NCBI GenBank assembly: GCA_028289265.1 | Contig: JAQGGU010000013.1 | Span: 1 to 13,155, forward strand | Direction of reading: 5' to 3' | Source of the DNA: Candidatus Saccharimonadota bacterium | GTDB lineage: Bacteria > Patescibacteriota > Saccharimonadia > Saccharimonadales > UBA4665 | Length of the DNA: 13,155 bases | Shown here: in pieces, positions 1 through 13,155 of the stretch | Numbering within the stretch: the first letter of the stretch is position 1 | How the letters are laid out: every line of letters begins with the position of its first letter | Position numbers and translations under genes: made by a program | The notes under the pieces: model-generated | Told to the model about the DNA's origin: nothing | Database searches by the model: none | What the model saw: only the letters and a program-made list of their open reading frames with translations

Positions 1-2279
1 CGGGTCAAGCGTAGTCTTTTTGGTCAGCTTGCTGGAGGATCCAGGTCCGTACAGCAGCTGGGTAGTGGACGGTTCATCGGTGCGCCAGGAGATGATCAAT
101 TGCGCCTTCGCATTGCCACCACCCTGCGTGGTAGTTGCGCTGATGCTGAGTTCAGAAATCGTCGGCGACTTGGTATCTACACCGCTTCGCCACTTCTGTC
201 GGTCACTGACAGCTTGGTTACCATATTGGTCCCGACCTTGTATCAGGAAGTCATACTCAGTACTACTCGCCAGATCATTGATTATGATCTCGTGTTCACG
301 GACTAAGTCTGCTGATGATTCGGCCTGTTTGCTGCCCAGCGCGGAATACGCCACGTCTGAGCTGGTAGGAACATTTGTCGTCCAGCTGACTTTTACAGAT
401 AACGTATTAGCAGTATTTATCGGTTGGAAGGAAACGTTCGTTACCTTGGGGCGCGAAATGGTCGTGAAGGTGTAATCGTCGCTGAGTACCTGGCTGCCGT
501 AGTCAGTCGTAGAAACGATACGGTAGTGGTAGGTCGTACCGCTGGTCAGATCTTCCAGTCTAAAGAGATGCGAACTTGTCATCCCTGTTTCGTCTTGCTG
601 GCTAAATCCATAGTCACGGGTGAGTCCGTATTCGATACGTGCAGTCGTTGGTACGCTGGTCTGCCAACTGACCACCGCCGACGATAGCGTCGGCTCGCTG
701 GATTGGACATTAAATATCCGCGCTACTTCGGTTGTCCTGAAGGTATATAGCGGCGAATTGGCTGATTCTATGTCATAGCTACGGTTATTGTCGAAACTTT
801 GTACTTTGTAATAGTAGACAGTCGATGGTCTAAGACCGGTTAGAGTCATTGCATGCTCAGTCGTGAGGTCGAGAGTACCCTTACTTTGTGTCAGCGAGGT
901 CGGAGAAGTGCCGTAATACACAAAGCTTGTGCTGGAACGGTCAGTTACCCAGTTGACCGTGGCTTGGTCGAAGCTGGCGGTGGCCTTGGGTTCAGAAACT
1001 ATTTTTGGCGGCGTAGCGAAATTACCTTTAGGTGTTTGCGCCACTATAGCTGACGGTCCGCCTATATTGTCCACGTTGTCGGATGCCCTGACCCGATAAT
1101 AATATTTCGTGTTGGCTTCAACGGTTAAGTCCACATACGCTGTATTGCTCACCCGGCCAATTTGGGTATAGGTATGGTCGTCATTAGACCGTTCGATGAC
1201 ATATTGCGTAATGCCGTTGCCCTTAAATGTCGGCTCATCCCACGTCATGGTCAGTGAGTAACGGCCAGTAACGCTGTCAGACGTATCATTGACAGCCAGG
1301 TTCAAAGGTATTCCCGGACTGACAGTATTGGCTATGAAGTTAGTCGAGGCGTAGCTATTCCAATTGACATTACCGGCTTCGTCTTTAGCCACCATATACA
1401 GAATGTTTGTTCCTTGCTGGCTAGCTGCTTTAAAAGCGGATATGAAACGATCTGGCGCACAGGTTGTATTGGTAGGAGTTGGCAAAACGTTAATACTGTA
1501 ACAGTAGGTCAGCTGGCTTGGGTCACCGGAGAACAGACTTGGTAAGTCCCACACGAAAGCGAAAAGGTTCTGAGCCGAGCTTGGCGGCACGGCACGCAGA
1601 TCAGTCACAGGGCTTGGTGGGTCAGTCGAGTAGTAATACGAAGTTGCCGCGTAGCTTGGAGAATAGTTTCCGGCGATATCCTTGGTCCGCAAATAGAACA
1701 CGTTGGTTCCTGCCTGGTATGCAGCAGCAACATCCTTGACCTCGAGCTCCTTCTGACAGATCTCTACCGCAAAAGGACCGCTGAGTGCACCGGTATGGTA
1801 ACAATACTCGTCTATGCCCGAATCATTATCAAAGCCGTTCGGCCATATGAACGAATAGTTGTTTCTTCCCGTAAAACCACCAGGTGTTACCGTGATGAGA
1901 GCTGGATTAGTCGGTGGAGTATTGTCGAATTTGTATATATACGGCGCAAATACTGCCGGGTCAACATTACCCGTCATATCGACGGCCTGCAACCGCACAT
2001 AATAGGTACCAGCTACCGTTAAGTTCGGTGAGTATTCAGTTGCCGTGACAAAGGTACCAGACGTCAGCGGTATGGCTGTGGGGTCAGTACCAACATATAC
2101 CCAGTACCCCTTGAGGTTGGAACCGAGTGGTCCATCAGTCGGTCCTCCAGCCTGACCGGGATCAGGCCAGTCAAATACCGGCTTATCTTTGTTTTGCCAT
2201 ACATTGCTTGGCATGGTCGTACTTTTTGAGGCGTCGCTATAAGCGGTGAGGACGGATGGATTGGTAGGCGGCGTGACGT
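1..2279 (-). repeat. Chain of at least eight FN3-like domains
   Basis: Approximate domains: 1920-2272, 1625-1919, 1327-1624, 1015-1326, 727-1014, 454-726, 175-453 and a cut one at 1-174. The first three start at P-P-T-N-P or P-P-S-P joints and carry a Y-x-x-x-x-x-D-x-x-G-N closing motif. The fourth is a classical FN3 (ITQYVIERSNDD, TKYYYRVRASDN). The later ones are of the type found near purple acid phosphatases and in surface proteins: V-S-W-x-T-x-x-P-x-x-x-x-V/I-x-Y-G, then H-x-x-x-L-x-x-L-x-x-x-T-x-Y-x-Y. The second and third each have a close cysteine pair. The chain probably forms an extended stalk; it continues past the window. Confidence 0.8.
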
Positions 2280-5200
2280 CAAAGTAATAATCCAGGGCAT
2301 AGTTACTGACGGTTGGAGTGTAGATATTATCGTATGAGTAAAGGATGACTTTTACTTGGGTGAACTTCTGCGGCCTAGACTTTACGAGCGCAGACACCGA
2401 ACCATTAAACTGCTTGATATTATCGGCCATCATCCATTCATCCCAGGTTGTGCCGTCCGCAGACGTGCGCGTCCAGAGCTCCGCCTTGGTATTTTCGGGC
2501 GCCTGTATTTCTGCCTGTATTCCTGCATAATCAAATAATCCATCGACGGACATGGGTTGGGAAATATGTGTCGCAAGGCCCTGGTATGCCCGGTTTTGTC
2601 CAGGGAAATCAAAGCGCCACATGTCAGGGCTATCCTGGCCGGCAATTACCAATGCATAGTTGTTATCTATCGGCAGGAAGCTGGCACCATACCGGAAATA
2701 TTCCGGCGCATTAGGACCCGCCTGCCAAGTGTTTGAGGATGGTGTATACACATACAAGCTGGTCGTATTGTTGCTCGGTGCTAAGTACACCTTACCGTCT
2801 TTGAACATCATAGGTACGCTCAAATTTGCTACTACTGGTATTTGGGTGAGCGTGTTCCACGTATTGGCGCTGACATTGTAACTATAGAAAGTCCTCAGAC
2901 CATTGCCGCCTGCGACGTAGACTGTATTATCGCCGTCATATGTAGCACCACCTTGCCTGATCGTGCCTGGAGCGTTTGCCATTGCCGCCCACGTACCCGC
3001 CCCACTATTAGGCGTAAACTTGTATACCTGGTTATTCGTTCCCCTGAATGTCAACAGCGAACCGTCCTTGAGTGCCACTAGCGACCCAGAACCTGCCCGG
3101 TCCCTAGCTACCGGCATATCAGCAAGCCGTTCCCAGGTGAGACTATTCATATCAAACTTGTACAGGTTAGGGCGATTCGTACCTGGCATGTAGTACAATG
3201 TACCGCCGCTAAACGTAAGCCCGCCGCCAATGCCAACATAGGGAGGCGGTGGTAGATACTCGCTTTTTCCGGTCTTGAGCGACCGCTTTAAGAAGCGCGA
3301 CCAAGTACCTTCGTTGGCACCCAGAGCATAGACATACTCGCTACCGTCGTAGGCAGCCGACGAAGCATTGCCTGCCGCCCACGCCCATGAGGATTGGTCA
3401 TCCCAGGGCATACGTTGCCAGGAAGGTATAGCGGTGTCATCTGGGGTAAAGCGCTTATCCCATGTGTCATAGCGGATAATACGCCGACTATTCCCTGAAT
3501 TTGGAATGACGTATATATAACGCTTGCCGTCAGACGCGGCCGATCCTCGTATGTCCTGGCCGATGGCGTTAGGTACCCTATCCCAAGTGTCGGTCGCAAT
3601 GGTATACACCATGGCAATATTGTCTGCGCTTTGGCTCAGGTAATAGTCATTATTAAACATGTACAGATGTCCCTGGCCGTCACTCACAAGATTATTTTCT
3701 CCGTACCAAGCCTCGATACTTGGCTGTGAAAGCAGGCGCCATGTGTCTTGGGCTATAGAATATTTTGCCAATGATTTACGGTTTTGTTGCCAGCGGTCAT
3801 ATCCGCCAAAATAGACGTATATCGTATCAGCTCCGTCATACCACATACCTGATCCGGCATTGCTATTAATAATGTAAGGAGTGCTCGTCTTACTCGTGAA
3901 ACTACCGTTTGCAATGTCATAGAAGTAAAATTCGGCAGAGCCTGAAAATACGAAGGCTAACGTATTATTACCGATATACCTCATGTCTGATCCAGGCTGC
4001 GCGAATGCCGGCAAGACGGGCAGCGTCTCCCAGGCATTATTCTGGATATTGTACCTATAGAATGTATTGGTATTTCGTCCCGTCATCGAGTACAGGAAAT
4101 TACCCCCATCCCATGCCAGGGCACTTCCTGTGCTGACATTGTCAGGTTGCCGTGCCAGGGTAAGCCAGGTACCGGAAGTGGTGTCATACCGCCAAAAATC
4201 ACCTGAAGTATTACCGCGAAGGACATACAAAAAGTCCCCTACGACGGCCATGTCAGGGCCACCAGTATTATCGGGCATCATCTGCATAGGACCGACTGAC
4301 CAGGTCCCTAGTTGTTGTTGTATTAAACTCATCTTTCCGTCATCATCGACGCTAAGCCCCGTGTTGGTACCAGAACTGATCTGGCTCTTCCCGCTCGTGA
4401 GCACCGATCCGGGCGGAGAAATATAAAAATACAGGTAACTGAAATAGGTGGCAGCATCACTGACATTGCCGAGGTTATCCTTAACTTTTATACGGAGATA
4501 ATAGACCTCGCCGGCCGTCATTGCCGTACTGACTATATATTCCGTACCGGTCTGGTAGCTGCCGGAAGTTTGCGGATCGGCATTTGAGTCACCGCCATAA
4601 TACACATAATATCCGGCCACGCCGGACCCGTTATTGCCGTCGTCCGCCCCGGTCCATGAGAAATAAGGGTGTTGGTGAGGATACTTATCTCCCGATGTCA
4701 GTGGCTGACCGCCTTTTTTACTCAGCGCCGTGAGCTGGGATGGTAGGCTAGATGCAGCCGCCTCTTGGTCATAATTGAGCACCAGCCCTGTCACCGTTGG
4801 AGTAGTATTACCTCCGCCTGACAAAGTCACTTTTATTTGCATGAAGCGTCTGGGCTGTGAATTAATATTAGTACCCGTCACTTGCTGCCAATCAGACCAC
4901 AGCTTTCCCTTTGCCGAAGTACGAGTATACACGGTTACCGACCCACTTCCCGTGCTACTTACCTGCAATCCGTTCCATGCCTGCACTTGTTTCAAATCAG
5001 TAACGGCAGAATACCAACTGCTATTATCCACATATGTCGTGGTCCCGGCGTCCCACGCCCATATATAGCTCATATACGACCCGGGCTTGACCCATACTTT
5101 ACTCCGTACGCTGTCATAAAAGGCAAAAGCCCCTACATTCGTCGCTCGCGGCAAATTAGCCATCCGCTTCCATACTTTCGTAGTGGTGTCGTAGCGATAA

Positions 5201-7026
5201 AAGTATTTGTTGTGGGGATCGGTGCGCGTTCCTAGTCCCGAGTAGATATAACGGCTGTTATCACTTGTAATAAAGCCACCATGGCTAACACCACCAAGCG
5301 GCGTATCTGTACTCCACGACCACACGCCCGTCGTCATATTGTATTGCATAAGGAACGGCGAACTGCGTCCAGCCTGAACATAAATAGTCGTACCGACCCG
5401 CGTTATGCCACCACCCTCACCGACTTGCGTCGGCATGCTGGCAAGTGACTGCCAACCGGTAGCTTCGCTAAAACGATAGAAATTCGATCTAGCACCGAAA
5501 GTCGCATAGAGATAACCGTCCCCACCGTCAACGATATCGGACCCCCAGTCACTGGTGAATGGCATGTCAGCCAACTGGATCCAGTCGCTTGTACCGAGGT
5601 CGTACTTCAAAAATGAATTACCCCCAAACCAGTCAACAGTATAGAGAGCATTATTGGAGTAGGTTCCAGCTATACCATTGTTACCAGTAAACTGTCCTCC
5701 TACCTGGGAGAACTGCTGATTACTAAGATCATACCGAAAAATCTTGTCCATGTTTCCCCAACCCGAACCACCGATGTAATAGGCATAATTTCCGCCGTCA
5801 TACATGGGCTTCCAGGTAGTCCAGTTGCCGGATGTATTTCCTCTTGCGAGTTGGTTCCCGAGCCACCTCTGCTGGCTGACACTGTATTTATAAATCACCG
5901 AATGCTCATATGCGCCAGAACGGGTATAGATTGTATCAACACCATCGAAAGCGGCATTATACGTATAGTCATGCTGCTGGGACGTAGGAGGAGAGGTCAT
6001 CCTCGTCCAGCTGTTTACCACCGGATCATACCTTTGAAGCGCGGTAACATCCGAACACGCCATAACATCGACATCAAAGACAGAACCACTCGCCCACACG
6101 AGGCTGTGCCGCGGACATCCCGAGCCGTCAGCCGAAGTCAGTGCTGTCCATGTATTGGTCGCCAAAGTATACTTTTTGAACTCTCCACCGTTGTTGCTGA
6201 TAGCGTAGATGGTATTGCTGCCATCCCAGGTAATGCTCAGACCTTCACTGACTGAACCAGTCGTGGGGAATGGCGCCTTGATACTCCATAGATTAGTCGA
6301 GACATCATATTGGGCGAATGCTGCCGAAGAGTTACCGCGCATAAGATATATGGCACCGGTACCAGAGCTTACATAGGCAGCTGATGCACCCCTGCCGACG
6401 TCTGACGGCGAGTTAGCCAGCGTACTCCAGGTATCTGTCGCTATGTCGTAACGATAAAACCCGTTGCTATTACCCCCAGGGAAGTAGTACAGGTATGCTA
6501 CTTTGTCGGTTACCAATCTTGCTCCAGTGCCACATCCTTCCGGGGGCGTGCGCATATCCGTCCATTGCTGGAACTCTTCTACGAATTTCTTAAAACGACA
6601 TCCAGAAAGAGCGTCCATGGAGTAGAGAGAATTATTGGGACCATAGACAAGGCTAGTGTCGCCGAAACTCAATGAGGTCGGAGCAGCCATTCCATCGCTC
6701 CCTGACCACTTCCCGATATCGCCATTCTGGAGTGAAAACGACGATCCATTAGCACCCACTTGCACTTGGTTGTAGTCGACGATACCGTTACGGATATCGC
6801 TAGCGCCAAACGTCTTGGTCTGGGCCTTCACCGGCACCTGGGTGAGTACATTGATGACCATGGCACCAGCAAAGACAACAAAGAATAGAGCCGCCATAGC
6901 TCTCTTGGTATGACCCCTGTGCCACAACCTCTGGCCATCTGCTCCGATAAATCCAAGCCGATACGCCCACAGGTAATAGAACTTTCTGAGTTTCATGTGT
7001 AATTTAGTACGTAGTGATATCTGCAT
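1..7026 (-). CDS. Giant surface protein: N-terminal membrane segment, duplicated Kelch-propeller modules, FN3-like chain (3' partial)
   Basis: Translating the complement from ATG at 7026 gives an uninterrupted frame of exactly 2,342 codons to base 1, with no stop, so the 3' end is missing. Order by residue: basic tail 1-42; hydrophobic segment about 43-62; Kelch-like array 1 about 124-660; W-x-x-W sandwich about 661-755; FN3/Ig-like domain about 756-876; Kelch-like array 2 about 890-1485; second sandwich about 1487-1582; then FN3-like domains from about 1585 to the edge, the last one cut. Kelch-type motifs such as FYRYDIATDTW and FYRYNIQNNAW recur throughout. No enzyme motif is visible. An in-frame ATG at 6996 (MKLRKFYYLW) is an equally good start; neither has a Shine-Dalgarno sequence. 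I infer a surface-exposed scaffold or adhesin, anchored or exported through its N-terminus and co-expressed with the upstream giant gene. Ligand unknown. Confidence 0.9.
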   Translation of the reverse strand, partial: MQISLRTKLHMKLRKFYYLWAYRLGFIGADGQRLWHRGHTKRAMAALFFVVFAGAMVINVLTQVPVKAQTKTFGASDIRNGIVDYNQVQVGANGSSFSLQNGDIGKWSGSDGMAAPTSLSFGDTSLVYGPNNSLYSMDALSGCRFKKFVEEFQQWTDMRTPPEGCGTGARLVTDKVAYLYYFPGGNSNGFYRYDIATDTWSTLANSPSDVGRGASAAYVSSGTGAIYLMRGNSSAAFAQYDVSTNLWSIKAPFPTTGSVSEGLSITWDGSNTIYAISNNGGEFKKYTLATNTWTALTSADGSGCPRHSLVWASGSVFDVDVMACSDVTALQRYDPVVNSWTRMTSPPTSQQHDYTYNAAFDGVDTIYTRSGAYEHSVIYKYSVSQQRWLGNQLARGNTSGNWTTWKPMYDGGNYAYYIGGSGWGNMDKIFRYDLSNQQFSQVGGQFTGNNGIAGTYSNNALYTVDWFGGNSFLKYDLGTSDWIQLADMPFTSDWGSDIVDGGDGYLYATFGARSNFYRFSEATGWQSLASMPTQVGEGGGITRVGTTIYVQAGRSSPFLMQYNMTTGVWSWSTDTPLGGVSHGGFITSDNSRYIYSGLGTRTDPHNKYFYRYDTTTKVWKRMANLPRATNVGAFAFYDSVRSKVWVKPGSYMSYIWAWDAGTTTYVDNSSWYSAVTDLKQVQAWNGLQVSSTGSGSVTVYTRTSAKGKLWSDWQQVTGTNINSQPRRFMQIKVTLSGGGNTTPTVTGLVLNYDQEAAASSLPSQLTALSKKGGQPLTSGDKYPHQHPYFSWTGADDGNNGSGVAGYYVYYGGDSNADPQTSGSYQTGTEYIVSTAMTAGEVYYLRIKVKDNLGNVSDAATYFSYLYFYISPPGSVLTSGKSQISSGTNTGLSVDDDGKMSLIQQQLGTWSVGPMQMMPDNTGGPDMAVVGDFLYVLRGNTSGDFWRYDTTSGTWLTLARQPDNVSTGSALAWDGGNFLYSMTGRNTNTFYRYNIQNNAWETLPVLPAFAQPGSDMRYIGNNTLAFVFSGSAEFYFYDIANGSFTSKTSTPYIINSNAGSGMWYDGADTIYVYFGGYDRWQQNRKSLAKYSIAQDTWRLLSQPSIEAWYGENNLVSDGQGHLYMFNNDYYLSQSADNIAMVYTIATDTWDRVPNAIGQDIRGSAASDGKRYIYVIPNSGNSRRIIRYDTWDKRFTPDDTAIPSWQRMPWDDQSSWAWAAGNASSAAYDGSEYVYALGANEGTWSRFLKRSLKTGKSEYLPPPPYVGIGGGLTFSGGTLYYMPGTNRPNLYKFDMNSLTWERLADMPVARDRAGSGSLVALKDGSLLTFRGTNNQVYKFTPNSGAGTWAAMANAPGTIRQGGATYDGDNTVYVAGGNGLRTFYSYNVSANTWNTLTQIPVVANLSVPMMFKDGKVYLAPSNNTTSLYVYTPSSNTWQAGPNAPEYFRYGASFLPIDNNYALVIAGQDSPDMWRFDFPGQNRAYQGLATHISQPMSVDGLFDYAGIQAEIQAPENTKAELWTRTSADGTTWDEWMMADNIKQFNGSVSALVKSRPQKFTQVKVILYSYDNIYTPTVSNYALDYYFDVTPPTNPSVLTAYSDASKSTTMPSNVWQNKDKPVFDWPDPGQAGGPTDGPLGSNLKGYWVYVGTDPTAIPLTSGTFVTATEYSPNLTVAGTYYVRLQAVDMTGNVDPAVFAPYIYKFDNTPPTNPALITVTPGGFTGRNNYSFIWPNGFDNDSGIDEYCYHTGALSGPFAVEICQKELEVKDVAAAYQAGTNVFYLRTKDIAGNYSPSYAATSYYYSTDPPSPVTDLRAVPPSSAQNLFAFVWDLPSLFSGDPSQLTYCYSINVLPTPTNTTCAPDRFISAFKAASQQGTNILYMVAKDEAGNVNWNSYASTNFIANTVSPGIPLNLAVNDTSDSVTGRYSLTMTWDEPTFKGNGITQYVIERSNDDHTYTQIGRVSNTAYVDLTVEANTKYYYRVRASDNVDNIGGPSAIVAQTPKGNFATPPKIVSEPKATASFDQATVNWVTDRSSTSFVYYGTSPTSLTQSKGTLDLTTEHAMTLTGLRPSTVYYYKVQSFDNNRSYDIESANSPLYTFRTTEVARIFNVQSSEPTLSSAVVSWQTSVPTTARIEYGLTRDYGFSQQDETGMTSSHLFRLEDLTSGTTYHYRIVSTTDYGSQVLSDDYTFTTISRPKVTNVSFQPINTANTLSVKVSWTTNVPTSSDVAYSALGSKQAESSADLVREHEIIINDLASSTEYDFLIQGRDQYGNQAVSDRQKWRSGVDTKSPTISELSISATTTQGGGNAKAQLIISWRTDEPSTTQLLYGPGSSSKLTKKTTLDP
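2280..2569 (-). other. W-x-x-W beta-sandwich domain, copy 2
   Basis: Residues about 1487-1582 repeat the sandwich seen after array 1. The core is A-E-L-W-T-R-T-S-A-D-G-T-T-W-D-E-W, then F-T-Q-V-K-V-I-L-Y-S and a closing TPTVSNYALDYYFD. The shared RTSA-x-G-x-x-W-x-x-W core and TPTV closing strand show that propeller plus sandwich was duplicated as one module. Confidence 0.6.
2570..4360 (-). repeat. Kelch-like propeller array 2 (about 12 motifs)
   Basis: Residues about 890-1485 repeat the organisation of array 1. Motifs include FWRYDTTSGTW, FYRYNIQNNAW, FYFYDIANGSF, LAKYSIAQDTW, MVYTIATDTW, IIRYDTWDKRF, LYKFDMNSLTW, VYKFTPNSGAGTW, FYSYNVSANTW, LYVYTPSSNTW and MWRFDFPGQ. With one weaker copy (K-R-S-L-K-T-G-K-S), I count twelve. 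No cysteine is seen in this array, unlike array 1. The sixth unit carries an insertion rich in Trp (W-Q-R-M-P-W-D-D-Q-S-S-W-A-W). Confidence 0.75.
4400..4761 (-). other. FN3/Ig-like domain between the two Kelch modules
   Basis: Residues about 756-876 show a PYFSWTGADDGNNGSGVAGY strand pair, then YYVYYGGD and a closing Y-Y-L-R-I-K-V-K-D-N-L-G-N-V-S-D. The ending YLRIKVKDNLGN matches YVRLQAVDMTGN and YLRTKDIAGN in the later domains of the same protein. It is a spacer-type domain and ends at an S-P-P-G joint. Confidence 0.65.
4762..5044 (-). other. W-x-x-W beta-sandwich domain, copy 1
   Basis: Residues about 661-755 follow Kelch array 1. The core is V-x-V-Y-T-R-T-S-A-K-G-x-x-W-S-D-W, then FMQIKVTLSGG and a closing TPTVTGLVLNYD. 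The same pattern recurs after the second Kelch array, so this is a real module and not a linker. It resembles sandwich domains that often follow propellers in large secreted bacterial proteins. I cannot name the family. Confidence 0.6.
5045..6660 (-). repeat. Kelch-like propeller array 1 (about 12 motifs)
   Basis: Residues about 124-660 contain about twelve aromatic-x-Y-D-x-x-x-x-x-W motifs. Examples are FKKFVEEFQQW, FYRYDIATDTW, FAQYDVSTNLW, FKKYTLATNTW, LQRYDPVVNSW, IYKYSVSQQRW, FLKYDLGTSDW and FYRYDTTTKVW. Each is followed by a proline or glycine turn and a strand pair such as T-I-Y or Y-L-Y before the next motif. Spacing is about 40-60 residues. Kelch repeats build beta-propeller blades that bind proteins or glycans. 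Twelve units exceed one ordinary six- or seven-blade propeller. Four of the protein's eight cysteines lie here (residues 143, 165, 304, 324). Confidence 0.75.
6841..6900 (-). other. N-terminal hydrophobic segment (signal peptide or type II membrane anchor)
   Basis: Residues about 43-62 (AMAALFFVVFAGAMVINVLT) form the only strongly hydrophobic stretch in the visible part of the downstream protein. Before it lies a 42-residue tail (32 if the second ATG is used) with many Lys, Arg and His, which satisfies the positive-inside rule. After it comes VPVKAQT, where V-K-A could be a signal peptidase cleavage site. The tail is long for a signal peptide, so an uncleaved anchor is also possible. Confidence 0.7.
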
Positions 7027-7030
7027 AGTT
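7027..7030 (-). other. Four-base gap between the two giant genes; no Shine-Dalgarno
   Basis: The upstream TAA (7031-7033) is separated from the ATG at 7024-7026 by only 4 bases. The 15 or so bases before that ATG read as T/A-rich sequence (TTCTTCTAAAACT) without a GGAGG-like element. The region before the alternative ATG at 6994-6996 also lacks one. There is no room for a terminator or a separate promoter. Translation of the second gene probably depends on termination-reinitiation or a leaderless-like, SD-independent mechanism. Confidence 0.7.

Positions 7031-13155
<6,125 letters not shown>

Noticed and set aside
20..475. Plus-strand open frame of 151 codons
   Set aside because: It is antisense to the FN3-like chain, which reads without interruption on the minus strand; no domain or start signal is recognisable.
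3288..3617. Minus-strand open frame of 109 codons in another register
   Set aside because: It overlaps the Kelch array in a different frame; the Kelch motifs run through it uninterrupted in the main frame.

Overview
The window is filled by two very large genes, both read on the minus strand and both cut by the window edges. There is no RNA gene, no mobile element and no intergenic stretch beyond a 4-base gap. The upstream gene (7031 to beyond 13155, 5' end missing, 2,040 residues visible) and the downstream gene (7026 to beyond 1, 3' end missing, 2,342 residues visible) are almost certainly co-transcribed. Plus-strand open frames are antisense shadows of these two.

Upstream protein, in order: an array of NHL-type repeats with a near-exact 60-residue period (about 12401-13153); a fibronectin-like beta-sandwich (about 12023-12397); an Ig-like domain; a long tandem array in which two kinds of Ig-like domain alternate with a period of about 185-192 residues (about 7373-11686); a short amphipathic-looking linker; and a C-terminal two-helix membrane hairpin (7034-7237). 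The hairpin looks like an ATP synthase subunit c (GxxxGxG helix 1, E-A-I-G-R-N-P loop) but has lost the ion-binding acidic residue of helix 2. No cysteine is seen in the visible part.

Downstream protein, in order: a basic N-terminal tail and one hydrophobic segment (signal peptide or type II anchor); about twelve Kelch-like beta-propeller motifs; a small W-x-x-W sandwich domain; a fibronectin/Ig-like domain; then the same three-part module again, with another twelve or so Kelch-like motifs; and finally a chain of at least eight fibronectin type III-like domains running off the window. Its eight cysteines fall in four close pairs.

Together this looks like a surface/adhesion locus: one giant protein held in the membrane by its C-terminus and one by its N-terminus, both showing propellers and sandwich-domain stalks outside the cell. 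What they bind cannot be read from the sequence. The organism is a bacterium using the standard code (no in-frame TGA or TAG in more than 4,380 codons; Trp is TGG), with roughly balanced GC and no Shine-Dalgarno sequence at the one visible start. Giant repeat-rich surface proteins of this composition fit Patescibacteria/CPR (for example Saccharibacteria) or another monoderm lineage, but that is an inference with low-to-moderate confidence.
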